Assembly (NCBI GenBank): GCA_036971615.1
Contig: JAYKKR010000013.1
Coordinates: 496,001-560,000, forward strand
DNA from: Amyloporia xantha
Lineage: Eukaryota > Basidiomycota > Agaricomycetes > Polyporales > Adustoporiaceae
Direction: 5' to 3'
DNA length: 64,000 nt
Shown: in pieces, positions 27,107 to 38,656 of the stretch
How the letters are laid out: every line of letters starts with the position of its first letter
Numbering within the stretch: position 1 is the stretch's first letter
The notes under the pieces: model-generated
Database searches by the model: none
Told to the model about the DNA's origin: nothing
Seen by the model: only the letters and a program-made list of their open reading frames with translations
Position numbers and translations under genes: made by a program

Positions 27107-29981
27107 TCACCATATATTGTCATCGTCATGACCCATCCAGCTGTGGTCTTGTGCATGCCGCCACGGCAATGCAGGGAAATGCAAAACAGCACCAGTGATA
27201 GGATCCGTTAAAGCTGTCGTAACACTCGAGTGCGCGTTGGAATCATCGGTCCGCGTAGTCCCGGAGGAGGTGACAGTACCAGACACAGTGACAGGCGTCG
27301 GAAAGTTCGGCATATCTCCCGAGGAAGACGAGGGAGACTGGCGGATCGGTGTCATGGGACGCAGTGGAGGGCCCTGTGCTAAAGGCGACGTTGGGCGCCC
27401 TTCCCAAGGCCCCTCCCTACTGAAAACAGCAGACACCGGGGGAGAACCGACTTCGCCGACTCCCCCACGGCGCCGTGGTCTCCGTTCATCCTCCGAGATG
27501 GAACCGGAGTGGGCAAGTGAGCCACCGCTGCTGGCCGTGAGACCTTGGGAATGCGTTGATGGTCGGGACGACGAGCTATGGTACGTATGGAGGGATGACG
27601 CAGGGGCTGAACCAGAAGTGTTGAGAGCAGAATGCGGGCTTAGGTGCGAACGCATAGAATGCAGAGAACCCCGCTCTGAGCTCTGCGCATTGCGCTGATG
27701 AGAGACCACAGGCTGCGTGACAAATGCTTGGTAAATATTTTGCTCCGACCAGTTAAACAAAGGTTTACTCGCCATTCCGAACGTGGTCCTTCTACCCTCA
27801 CTCGGTCCCCATCCTCCACCACTGGCCAAGCTTCGCCACCCATCTTGAGCGGGTGGCGGCTCGTCTTCCAAAACGTCAATTTGAATCCCGGCGCTACCTG
27901 CTGAGCCACTGGTAATATGCGAATCCCACCAAGCACGGGGGGTAGGCAACGGCACAAGGCCTGGAGGGAAGTCTGGACGACTTGATGCAGCACTGAAAGG
28001 AGAAGCAGGACGCGGAGCGGGAATATCAAGGATGTCTATGGTGTCTGCCGGAGTTTCCTGGGTTGACGGACTCGAAGAGTTATTGTTAGACTCCTCATAT
28101 GAAGGCGGGTCTCCAGGGACGCTGAGATATCCTCCGCTCGTCGTCATCCTAGGAGCATCTCCAGAGGCGGGCGACACCTGCCGCTGCCGCGGTAAAGTGG
28201 GCACCGGTGGTACACCTTGGCCACTTGAACCAAGGGTACCCACAGGCGACGTGACGTCCACCATAGAACTTCCAGGGGTGGACCGAGCATCGTGGTACAC
28301 GGTCCCGCCACTAGCCGCGCTCGCTCGACTCTTCGCACTGACCGACGAAATTGGACGGTCGCCAACGAGTCCCAGCTCCGCCCCCAGACCTGACTGTGGC
28401 CTCGGTCTCCGTCCGAAACTCGAGTCGGGACTGACAGGTTCGTGTGTGGGTAGAGGAGCCCAAGAGACAGGTCGCGAGCGTGACCCTTGCCGAGAGTGCA
28501 TACGGGGCGGCGTGCGCGTATATGGATCAATGACGGCCGCGTCTTCGTCGACGTTACGAGAGCCGATCGGTGAGCCGAGGAACGACATGCGCCTGAACCA
28601 GCTAAGTCGCGGCAAGTTTGCGAGTCTCTCCAAACCAGAAGGCTCGTGCCATGCACTCGGTCCAGCCTCCTCTTCAATATGGGGCACCTTCACCCGGCGT
28701 GCGGTGAACAGTTGTGCAGGTTCCTGTTCTCCGAGACTATCCGAAGACTTCTCTGAAGTGGAAGAAAGGACCTGTGATGCCAATGATCGGGTGGATTTTG
28801 TCTCAGTCCCACGCACTCCCCGAAGGCTGCGCCGCTCTGAACCGATTGGCGGGGGTGGTAAGAGAGGCGAGGTGTGCTCTGGCGGAGACGCGTCGGTAAC
28901 AAGCACCCACGGCGACGCTACACCTTGATCTTCGTTCATGCGAGCGAGTAGCTCGTCACGAGGGATGATCGGACCGCCAATTTTAGCCCCAGATCGGCGT
29001 GTGGAAGTCGAACCGCCCGCAACGGCCGCCGCTGCAGGCATACTCACCAGTGTGTCTGTGCCCGTTTTCGTCTGTGTCATCTCGTTTGTGCCGCTGCGTA
29101 GACTCCTTGTCAGGAATGGATCGCCTTCGTCACCGCTACCGCGTGGCGATCCCTCCCCAGGTGTGCGCTCGCCCGCGCCTCCGTTCTCATGCGCATCGTC
29201 TGGGTTCACCATCTGCCATTCTGTCCAGATTGGTGTCTGCCGCCGTGACCCTCGCCGCGAGAACAGCGTCGTCTGTCGGTTCCAGAAGCTTGAACCGCTC
29301 GTCGATGCCGGGTCGGTTCTTTTCACACCGCCCTGGTGTCTGCGCAGGAGAAGCACAATTAGCACGAGGACGATGAGTAACAGCGAGCCAAGGATTGCGC
29401 CAAGAATCGCGCCAAGCTCGGAGGCCGAGATGGTATGGTGCCCGCCCGCAACCGCGCCGGCAGCACTTGACGAAGACGCGGGAGCTGATGTCACTGGGGA
29501 TGTGACATGTGACGATGAAGATAACGACGACGCAGTAGATGTGAAGAGAGATGTTAGCGACGATGTGGAAGAAGGCGAGGAACTGGGCAGAGTAAAGGAT
29601 GTGGACGGCACAGAGGACATGACGGAAGGTGTAGATAAAGAAGATACGGGGGTGAATGTCGAAGATGCGGGAGGCGTGAGCCCACCATAGGTCCAGGAGC
29701 CATCGGTACCCAGCGGAATCTGACAATATGTTCAGGATTTAGTATACCATGTCTTCGTTCAATCTCGGGGGCGGGCTGCTTGTACAGCACGAAGGGTGAA
29801 TGTACACGATCTCCCTCAAATAGAGCAGCCCCAAACAAGAGAGTTTACTCACGCTAGGTCCATAGTACGTCAACGGCAGGCGGAGGGTCGTGGATGAAGT
29901 AGTCACCACTCCACCCGGTACGGTAATGACCGTAGTCGACAATGTAAGCCACGATGGAAGCACCTGGGTCGGTGCAGACAT
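27107..29981 (-). CDS. Large single-pass membrane protein with mucin-like ectodomain
   Basis: Two exons are inferred: 29981-29853 (MSAPTQVLPSWLTLSTTVIT...LTYYGPS) and 29719-27107 (IPLGTDGSWTYGGLTPPASS...DNIW). A short Ser/Thr-rich ectodomain precedes one transmembrane helix (LGAILGSLLLIVLVLIVLLL) and RRHQ. About 720 cytoplasmic residues follow, Ser/Pro/Arg-rich and low in predicted structure. The layout is like fungal mucin-type sensors but the tail is far longer than in Wsc or Mid2 proteins. No signal peptide is obvious at the chosen start. An upstream exon may supply one, since HFVYIPALCAHA is open before the Met. Function unknown. Confidence 0.65.
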
Positions 29982-30960
29982 AGCATGTGCACAAAGAGCT
30001 GGAATATACACAAAATGAAAGCTGCTGCAAAGAAGTCGTTAATAGAGAGCGTGGGTGTTTATCTGGTACGAACCGTATCAGCTTCGTGATAGATTCGACT
30101 GTAAGATGGGCAGACCTACCACAGTTGAATAAGCAATTCGCTTGTCAGGTCTCGTAGCGGCCACGCTGATAGTGTGTAGTTCTGGAGAGGAGAATGAGGG
30201 TCGCTCGGAAGGAGGAGGAGGAGGAAGAGGAGGAGGAGATAGTACCGGGAAGATGATTCTACTGAGAGTACGTGCAAGTTCAAGTCGACAGTGCCTCACG
30301 TGATCTAAGATCGCTCCCGAATTTGCAATGGCATTCAGATTCCAAATAACCCTTTATTTGGATATCTTGACATGCGTAGGCTGCAGCCTTACGTAAGGAT
30401 AGGAGGTACAACCGGGCCGAACCTCGGGTCTTCAACCTTGTTTTCACGGCTTTTCGCTCCCCTCTCCTATTCGTTCCTGCTCTAATGGGAGGTGGCATGA
30501 GGTGGCATGCCGTCGTAGCCGTACTTGCATGCCGCCTCCTGGCTCCTGCCGCTGTGGCGTCGAATATGCCCGAGCAGCCACACTTGACGGTACTTCCTGA
30601 TAATTGGGGGTGGCGGGGTGGCACGCGGCCTTGTATACCAGTGTGCCATCGGGGATTTTCAGTTGTCAGTGCTTTTGCATCTTGCGATTTTCACATTTTT
30701 GATCTGATTATGGGATGGTAAAGCACCTTACGTCGAAGGTGGGCTGTTAGCACTGAACTTGCTGTTTTCGGATGGTCTGTCGAACTTGAGGGCATGCGTG
30801 TAGTATTGAACATGTACAGCTCAATATGTAGGACAGCTGAAACATAGAAGTCTGAATTGTATCGTCAAGCATTATTGTGCTGCAATCGCCGGGTCAGTCG
30901 CATTTACGGCGCTACATATTATGAGTGGTTATTTGGAACCGGCGGGCGGAGCTGCCAATA
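29982..30960. other. Intergenic stretch with purine-rich tract, no gene seen
   Basis: It holds the promoter side of the membrane-protein gene and a GGA-rich purine tract around 30190-30240. The imperfect repeat aggtggcatg occurs twice near 30487-30510. No open frame has family content. Confidence 0.4.
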
Positions 30961-31837
30961 GGGGTATCCACAGTAGGGTTTCCGCGCAGTTTCCGCTCAG
31001 TTTCGAGCCAGATTCCATTCTGGTTTCCAACTGACCGAGATGCCCGAGAATCCGGCAAAGCCCGGAAACTGGCAAATCAACTCTGATTTGGCCGTTGGAA
31101 ACTGGAGCTTGACGCACCTGCATTTGTTCGGGGTTGTATTAGATAAGCAGATCGATTAGATACAGGATAATCTTGATGTGACGAGATGTGACCCTCTGCT
31201 AATATCCTCACTGGCCACGTCGCAAAAGTGCGGCATGGGCTCGGATAGCTGCTAAATTGTTGATATTGTCCTTACAATTCAATTTAAACGCAATATAATG
31301 GGAGATCATTTATTTTCAATACTGTTACAAAGCACTACATCTCTTATAGCTTGAATTTTAACGATTTCCAGGCCACAGAGGGGGCAACTAATGAATGTTC
31401 GGGCTCCGCATATACCATTGAATACAGTCCGAACTGGTTACATAAATATGCGGAAACATACAATGCTCCCACGTCTTAAGCCAATCAGCGAGCTTTATTT
31501 AAAATATCAGGCGACCGAACATTTTGGCCGCAAAATTAACCTGCTCTGCCCATGTTTACATGCCTTTTCCGAGCACAAACATTATTGTTTATCGCCCTCA
31601 GTGCCGTCGGCATAGTTTGTCACGGGTGGTCATGTGGTCAGGTACCCCTGCTTATCTAATACAACCCCGAACAAATGCAGGTACGTCAAGCTCCAGTTTC
31701 CAACGGCCAAATCAGAGTTGATTTGCCAGTTTCCGGGCTTTGCCGGATTCTCGGGCATCTCGGTCAGTTGGAAACCAGAATGGAATCTGGCTCGAAACTG
31801 AGCGGAAACTGCGCGGAAACCCTACTGTGGATACCCC
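30961..31837. mobile_element. 877-bp fold-back/MITE-like element with 190-bp terminal inverted repeats
   Basis: Left arm 30961-31150 and right arm 31648-31837 are inverted copies, differing visibly only at cgcacctg versus cgtacctg. The ends are GGGGTATCCACAGTAGGG, and TA lies on both sides (30959-30960 and 31838-31839), consistent with a Tc1/mariner-type target. The AT-rich interior has no transposase frame, so it would be non-autonomous. An AAT duplication with ends AGGGG...CCCCT is an alternative boundary reading. Confidence 0.85.
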
Positions 31838-31891
31838 TAATATCTACAAGTATTGATCCTCCGGATTCCTGGATCCCAGTCGCAGTACTTT

Positions 31892-33691
31892 GAGATATCA
31901 GCGAAAAAAAATTGAATCACGGTGACTTGTGGCATCCTGAGAATAATCATAATCTGAATCTTGCTCTATCTCTTTATGAAGGAACTGGTTTGTTCCGCAA
32001 AGCAAAGCGACTAGACCTCCTCGAGCCCTGTCGCCGGTGCAATCCTCAATCACCCCCACGACAGCATAAACGAGTGGGGTTATGAACTCGATCTTGCAGC
32101 CTACGATATCTTCGAAGATTTACAGACTCTCGCGGATCGTGAGGCTGAAGAGGCAATCGTAGCAATGTATGTTTTTTCATTGAATACACACCATTTGCTG
32201 CGCTGAAGCACCTTTCAAGCATTGGCTTTTGGAGCGCATTACTCTATAAGAACGACGGACAGCCGGCTGCACCTATGTTCTCATGTCTCAAATAGCGATA
32301 ACCGGAAGGTCATGGCGTCAGGGAAAATACCAGGGTCATCCATGTTCGCAACTTTTAACTTGGAAGGCCAATACGAAATTGATCTGGGCAGCGTTCAATA
32401 TTATACATTTGTAATGGAGTGTTCAGCACCGTTCGAATCAAAGCACCTTCGTGGTCGCCTCAGCCAGACTGGAGTCACGCTGTCCGGGACCTGGGGTCTA
32501 CCGAATGTCACCTCTGGCCATTTTGTCTTGTCGAAACTACGGCCTGATATCCTGTCCCACCACCCATCGCCTACGGAGTTACAGAGAGACAAGATGCGTG
32601 CGCTTTGGTCTTTTGCACAATTCGCAGTTCTGGACCAGGTGGTCAAGAAGAGGTGCCAGTGGTCATGGACATACTTCAAGAAACGACGAGACTCTCGCAA
32701 TCGTCATGTGAAGCTTCTTTGTCGGACCTATTATGGTAGGCCCCTTGATAGGGACGAAGAACAGGACCTCAAGCAATACAGACAAAACCTGACTCCTGCA
32801 GATGCTCGTTTTTATCAGTCGCTGTGCCATCAGCGCCTGCAGTCGGCCTGTCATCACGGGTACGCCGTCATTTTAGCTCGTCATATTGCATCCTCATCGT
32901 GTATCTTCTTCAATGTGGTCTGTAATAGCTGCGGAGGAATCATCAATGGTGCTCGAGTTGTATGTCTCGACTGTGACACCCACGGCAAGATATTTAGCAC
33001 GATAGACTGCACAGATTGCCATGGACTTGATCGCAGGGCTGATCTCCCTTGTCCTCATTTGCCATCCCACAATGTCCTCAAGTCATGAACCGTCATACAC
33101 CTACGAGATTTCGGCAAGGTCGAGCTCCAAGCGCTGGGCGCTCTGCAAAGGGCAAACACTGCATCCGCCGATATTGAAGACAGGCGCCGCGAACCGCTCA
33201 TCAAGTCTCTGACCGGAGATCGGACAGTTAAGAGTATACGCGCAGATCTGATGTGCGCAATATGCAGTGGAGATCTCACACGACCTTGCTGGTATTGCGT
33301 CGAGTGTGAATGTTAGTCGAATCAATCTTCCCTCAATCAGAATCTACCAATCATTCCCGTAGGCAACGTTTTCATCTGCAACGCTTGCGATGCCAGGGGA
33401 GGTACCTCACAAGGAGAGCATAAAGCCTCACATATTCTGGTGCGATGCCCCGCCCAGGACGTCGACAAAAACGGTATGCCCATAGATCAGAGACTAGACA
33501 GTTGGGAAAGTAAGCTTTGCGAGATGGACGGAACGTTGATTCATCTCAATGGGCAGATGTCAGAGATGGACAGCAGACTTCTTCAAATGGAGGCACGGCT
33601 GTCGGAGGTCGATGGGAGACTCACTCAGGTCGACCAGCGACTAGCGAGGTTAGAGAAACTGATGGAAACGGTTTTGTCAAAACTGGGCTGA
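31892..33691 (+). pseudogene. Decayed ZZ-type zinc-finger protein gene
   Basis: Reading runs LNHGDLWHPENNHNLNLALS, LYEGTGLFRKAKRLDLLEP, then one base out of frame VAGAILNHPHDSINEWGYEL. It continues ITFQALAFGAHYSI and a C-terminal half with two Cys-rich fingers (VCNSCGGIINGARVVCLDCD; MCAICSGDLTRPCWYCVEC), each ZZ-like. The end is a coiled coil (MDSRLLQMEARLSEVDGRL). The gene is broken by an extra base in CCC at 32026-32028 and by TGA at 33086-33088, where both sides are in the same frame and a CGA Arg codon is expected. No start codon is present. The TIR element ends only about 55 bp upstream. The family is unrecognised. Confidence 0.65.
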
Positions 33692-33863
33692 GCCAGCATT
33701 CTATTATCATAATCGAAGTGCATCGCACAATAGGTCCCTCGTTTTGCAAAAGCATTCTTCAGGTAGTTACTCCACGTTCAGCACACCTTCACGAAGACTC
33801 TGTGGTTTCAATCGGTGATTGCACATATGGTTCCACTTGCTAATACATTGATATAGTACGTTA

Positions 33864-34590
33864 CAGCCGTTTGCAGAACATACGGCGCGTGATCGAAATT
33901 TCTTTTTTTGGACAAATATATACATTCTACAGTATATCTGTATTAGCTCAGTCAATACATGTTGGATTGTCTTGAAAATTGGAGCAATGAAATGGCATTG
34001 AAAATCCAGAGGGGATGGTCAACTCAGAATTTTAAAATAATAAGTTTGAACACTTCACAAAAAAGGCATCATGTAAACTCAATATATCTGAATTTCTGTG
34101 GCCCCTGGGTCTTTCTGGGATTATCCCTGAATATACATTGTCCATACCACTCATATAAAGGGGACTGCCAATTTATTTTGTGTGTACAATATTTCTGTTG
34201 GTTTCTGGAAAGATGGAAATCTGGAATGAAATGGTGCAAGAACCACAGGTCATATGGGCAGGCTACAAAAAGCCAAAATAAATTGGCAGTCCCCTTTATA
34301 TGAGTGGTATGGACAATGTATATTCAGGGATAATCCCAGAAAGACCCAGGAGCCACAGAAATCCAGATATATTGAGTTTACATGATGCCTTTTTTGTGAA
34401 GTGTTCAAACTTATTATTTTAAAATTCTGAGCTGACCATCCCCTCTGGATTTTCAATGCCATTTCATTGCTCCAATTTTCAAGACAATCCAACATGTATT
34501 GACTGAGCTAATACAGATATACTGTAGAATGTATATATTTGTCCAAAAAAAGAAATTTCGATCACGCGCCGTATGTTCTGCAAACGGCTG
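33864..34590. mobile_element. 727-bp near-palindromic fold-back element
   Basis: Arms 33864-34180 and 34274-34590 (317 bp each) are inverted copies with only a few visible differences, around a 93-bp spacer. The ends are CAGCCGTTTGCAGAACATAC, and TA flanks both sides (33862-33863, 34591-34592). Open frames in both arms are mirror images, not genes. It looks like a Tc1/mariner-type MITE. Confidence 0.88.
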
Positions 34591-34988
34591 TAATTCATCT
34601 AGACCGCAGCGATAGAATACGCCTTACATGTAGTCTCTGCATTAGTATTAACGAAGACGTTGATTGTTGTGCTATGCATTCTCGCGCAAATCAGGGACGG
34701 AGTAACAAGAGACGGCTCGGACGACCGGCATCGATATCTTCTGCACATTTGACAAGAGCTCCAGCCCTCCTTGTTCGACCCCTTTTGTAGCTATTTTTGA
34801 TTTCATCGCACCTCCATTCTACCCGGCTTGCTCATAACCATTCCATCCGATCAAGTGCTTTCTTTTGAATTTACCGAGGCGCAGCCAAGCCACAAAAAAC
34901 TTACTGAAAACCTGTTGGTGGTATCTTCTGTAGCGCTGTCAGAAATTTTCTCTCGAGTCTATAGTACTTTGCATTTCTCCAGCACTGT

Positions 34989-36035
34989 CTAGCACAAATA
35001 CACCGGACGCCTTTCCAGCTGGACACCATGAGCGTCGCATGTACTCTGCGCTTGCTTCCATCCCAGCGGCTCTTCAACGCCGGTATTGACAATGATCCTC
35101 CTCTGTGTCAGGTCCGATTCGCAGCGCTGCAGCAGGCCCCTGTTCAGCGCTGCGCTGATATTGAGTTCCACGACCGAACTAAATGGCTCGCGCCCCAAAA
35201 TGCTCCGAGTTGGCGGCAGGTCCAAAGTAAGTTGTTCCAGAGACGGACAGGGCAGCAGAGTCTTCAAGAAGCATTTGCAGGAGGCCTCGAGATGCAGATG
35301 GCGGACGTTCGGAAAGCGTTTCATGATGTTGCGCGTCAGGCATCTGTCGCGCTCCCAGGGCGAACAGAAACAGCGCTCGAAGCGGCTCAGGCGCAGATGC
35401 GTGACGGAAGGGATGGCAATCTTTGGGAGGTATGCATCCACTTTCGTGGGGGATGGCTCCGGCCAGACGAGGTAGAGCGAACGAAGAGAGCGCAATTGCG
35501 ACAAGAAGACAAACAGTGCATCCCACTTGGCTGTGTTGGGTTGGATCCCGGATTCGGTGATAAGAACCTCAGCCGAAACACAATGTTGGAGAAATATGTG
35601 AAAGCCTGTGAAGTATTCAGACCAGGTCAAGAAGATGTCCCTTTGGTATTCGTTCTTCATAACGAAGCATAGATGAGAGCGTGGAATCCGCGCCCTTTGA
35701 GGACATCCTTCCTGGTTGGTAGTCAGCAGCCACGGCGGTGCATTGTAGCCCAGTGAGATTGCACGATATCGATGCACGTCGAGCGGAGATTCTAGTATAA
35801 TGTGCCGAAAAGCAGTAAGGAGGGCAATATCTCCCCACATCATGTTGACGCAGCGCAGGCTATCGAAGAGTCTCCAACGAGCGCCGGAGTCAGGACATGC
35901 GAACCAAGCTTCCGCCACGACGACCTCCACTAACTCTGGAGGAAAGTAAAGCTTCGGCGGTTCCAAGGCGAAAGAAAACAGTTCCATTTGTGTGCGCTGT
36001 GATGATATCGACCAAAGCTTTGTGACAGAAGTCAT
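34989..36035 (-). CDS. F-box/LRR-like hypothetical protein
   Basis: Intronless frame of 348 residues starting MTSVTKLWSISSQRTQ. The segment LYFPPELVEVVVAEAWFACP resembles an F-box (LPPEL... helix). It is followed by leucine-rich stretches such as LRSLRSLYLVWPE, VTHLRLSRFERCF, FPNVRHLHLEASCKC and LEQLTLDLPPTR. This is the usual form of the large Agaricomycete F-box-like family, whose members may recruit substrates to SCF ubiquitin ligases. It lies between two mobile elements and looks intact. No expression evidence can be read from sequence. Confidence 0.7.
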   Translation of the reverse strand: MTSVTKLWSISSQRTQMELFSFALEPPKLYFPPELVEVVVAEAWFACPDSGARWRLFDSLRCVNMMWGDIALLTAFRHIILESPLDVHRYRAISLGYNAPPWLLTTNQEGCPQRARIPRSHLCFVMKNEYQRDIFLTWSEYFTGFHIFLQHCVSAEVLITESGIQPNTAKWDALFVFLSQLRSLRSLYLVWPEPSPTKVDAYLPKIAIPSVTHLRLSRFERCFCSPWERDRCLTRNIMKRFPNVRHLHLEASCKCFLKTLLPCPSLEQLTLDLPPTRSILGREPFSSVVELNISAALNRGLLQRCESDLTQRRIIVNTGVEEPLGWKQAQSTCDAHGVQLERRPVYLC

Positions 36036-36306
36036 GACTCGGCGATGATAGAACTTACATATTGTGTTATCAATCGCCGAAATGTATATGTCTAGTGTTG
36101 GTGCAGAACAAGTGGAAGGTGTTTTGCAAAGGAGAGCGCGAGGTGAGAAGTCGCCAATAGCACGGTCATAATCAAAATCAAAGGAATCTGAAACCCATTC
36201 TTATACTGCCCAGACGGCAACTGTAGAATACTAGTACTTTGAATCAATGGCCAACCTGTAGCTATAGCCAGTCGCCAATATTAAGTGCATAGAGACGAGG
36301 CCCGAT

Positions 36307-36361
36307 TATGCCGTTCAAAGTGTACATTAATTATTTTCCCCCGCGCGGCCATGTCGCGCGC
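36307..36361 (+). repeat. Left terminal inverted repeat of the 12.1-kb transposon
   Basis: TATGCCGTTCAAAGTGTACA followed by TAATTATTTTCCCCCGCGCG and GGCCATGTC. It matches the reverse complement of 48369-48423 with a few mismatches. The next 250 bp are rich in ACGCACGCGCACGG-type words, possible transposase-binding subterminal repeats. Confidence 0.88.
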
Positions 36362-36700
36362 CAGAATCACGTGTACGCCTCTTCGCGCACGGCGATTGTA
36401 CATGCCTTATCAACAGAGAAACTCGTTTTACAAGAAACCTCGTTTTACTTGCCCGCACGTACACACTGCGGGGACGCACGCGCGCGGGAGGTGTCGCGCA
36501 CGCACGATCCAGGAGTATCACGCACGCGCACGGCGGCAAGAACCGTGCGCACGGCGAGGGCGACATGCGCACGCACGCGCACGGTGGCCATCTGCGATCG
36601 ACGAAGGCAAACAGAACAATCAGGATACACCGTACGTCTCTTCGATGCCATCGCTCCTACGAGATACAGTGAAGCTAATAAATTTAGTAAAGGACGTATT

Positions 36701-37760
36701 CTAGACCTTCATCAAGGGATCGTCGCGCATTTCGAGCGCATAGCTTGCTTGGAGCTCAATAGCTTTGTCGATAATACGCTCCTCCTCCCCAAATGCTCCT
36801 GAGTCCATGACCAACCCCACAGCTGCCTCCCGACAGCCTACTGTCATTCCATCAAGGGTGAGCTTCATCACCTCTTCGGGCCCGCTCATGAGGCTCAGTG
36901 CGAGATATGGATCCGGATGCAATAACTGTTTGCCGATTTTCTGCAGCCATCTCTCGGACCATACGCGAATGCATTGTTTATGATTGGTACAGCCGTCACA
37001 TGCCAGGTGGTCAATTTTCGGCGGTACGATGGCGATCGTCTTTCGCAGGAGCTCAGAACTTTCCTGAACGCGCCCTATTAGATTGTGAGTCGGCCATCCT
37101 AACCACTTCCGTTCCTCATCGGTGAAATCCTTGAGAGGGGTTGAGACAAGCTGACGGAAAGCCGGTCTGACCCAATTTGGGAGATCGAACAGGCGGGCCA
37201 GTCGAAGTCGCAGTGCAGGACGAATTTGGCCTTCAATCTGTTGAAGGTAATAGATGGCCCATTTGCGTGCACTTGGAGCTCCCCACTGTGATGCTACTTT
37301 CAGCACGGCGATAAGACATTCCTGTTCATACGGTGGTTCTTTCCATCTGAAATTGATATTATTGTTAGATAAATTCAAATTGGAACAATGTGGGTATCAG
37401 ACGCACTCTCCGTAGATGTACTCAAGTAAGTACTCGAATTCCTGCACTGAAACCTGAGGTGGCCGCGTCGGGTTGGCCTCACATATCCCGTCGGACAGCT
37501 GTCCTGCTGGTAGCATGCACATATCCCCCCACAGCTCGATTCCTCTCTTCTGCATGACACTGCTGTGAAGCTTGTATAGAGTGTTTCCAACCTGGTCATT
37601 TTACAATTCAATTGTTGCTGAACTTGCTATTTCACAGATCCATTCGTTGGGACTGACTCACCTGACAAAAGTGATCGCCGTCGGGAAAATAGTAGTCTGA
37701 AGAGTGGATGGGTTCGGCTTTTGAAAGAGGTGATTCTTTGGTGTTCACATGTGGACTCAT
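36701..37760 (-). CDS. BTB/POZ-domain protein carried inside the transposon
   Basis: Three exons join cleanly: about 37760-37665 (MSPHVNTKESPLSKAEPIHS, YYFPDGDHFCQ), about 37592-37415 (VGNTLYKLHSSVMQKRG, SVQEFEYLLEYIYGE) and about 37347-36701 (WKEPPYEQECLIAVLKVASQ ... MRDDPLMKV). FPDGDHFCQVGNTLYKLHSS is the BTB core seen in Agaricomycete BTB proteins. The third exon holds an HLACDGCTNHKQCIRVWSER stretch with three Cys and two His. The frame is intact. It lies wholly between the transposon's left repeat and transposase gene, and starts 223 bp from the transposase start on the opposite strand. Its role in the element is unknown. Confidence 0.78.
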
Positions 37761-38352
37761 GGAGTAGAATATAGATGTATGGCTGTTGTTTTGGTGCAAT
37801 GAGGACAAGGGAAGTCTGATGTGAGCTCAAGGGGCTGAGACAACCGAACGCAAGAACTGACTTCGGCCGCGCCGCCGCGGCTATTTCCCGAATTGGGTAC
37901 AGTGCCTACGCCGCCTGTCTTGTTGCACCCCTGGTCGATATTGTACTCCTACGCATGCACTACTTAGCTATCCTATTGCCGACATGCTTCATCCATTCCC
38001 CCCTCTTCCACTGGCCCCAATACATGCTGCTTGGTCAGCAAATATCCGCAATGCTTCTAGGCGATTAGAAGAGGCATACCGGCGAGCGTCCCAACTGCTG
38101 CGGCTGGACGATTCTGATCCCCTCCAGCTCCGCTATCATCACGACAAACTCACCAATGACATGCTTCCTATCCTCACAGCTATGGAAATGGACATGCATG
38201 AGGACCCGCCCCTCCCATTGGCTTGGATCGAGGCTGCCGCTCTCGCTATCGGTTCACTGATCGTCAAGTTGGAGTCAACACTCCGCGAAACTGATGGAAT
38301 GTAGGTCTACAGTAACCGGCATCTTATTATAGGTGAAAGTTCATACATGTTG

Positions 38353-38656
38353 TGTTGAACGATTAGTTTCCAACTATAGTAGTCGCACTTCCATACTTGG
38401 TAGTCAGTACTTACTCATTTCTATGATGTTCTATGACGTTCCATAGTATGCTCTTGTCTTACTTCATAGGCTCCACTTTCTTACTAAGAAATCTCCACTA
38501 TGATTTCATTATGACTTCATATCTTACTCAGATATTCTATAGGTTTCTGGATACGATTACTAAGGAGCCTTTCATGCATGTATATAAGCAGGGCCTTACA
38601 GCCCACTAGAATACAAGACGGATTAGCCTCCTCTCCTCTATAGTCTGCGCTCAACA
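38353..38656 (+). repeat. Copia 5' LTR
   Basis: Starts TGTTGAACGATTAG and ends GCGCTCAACA (TG...CA). It contains TATATAAG near 38580, a likely TATA box for the element promoter. The copy at 43826-44129 is identical as read. Confidence 0.95.

Noticed and set aside
30929..31893. Identical 55-residue open frames MQVRQAPVSNGQIRVDLPVS on both strands
   Set aside because: They lie in the 190-bp inverted repeats of the 877-bp element and have no family content.
33959..34495. Two almost identical open frames of 114 and 81 codons on opposite strands
   Set aside because: They are the two arms of the fold-back element read in mirror image, not genes.
36308..36802. 164-codon frame at the left end of the transposon
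   Set aside because: It begins in the terminal repeat and crosses CG/CA-rich subterminal repeats; no protein family is visible.
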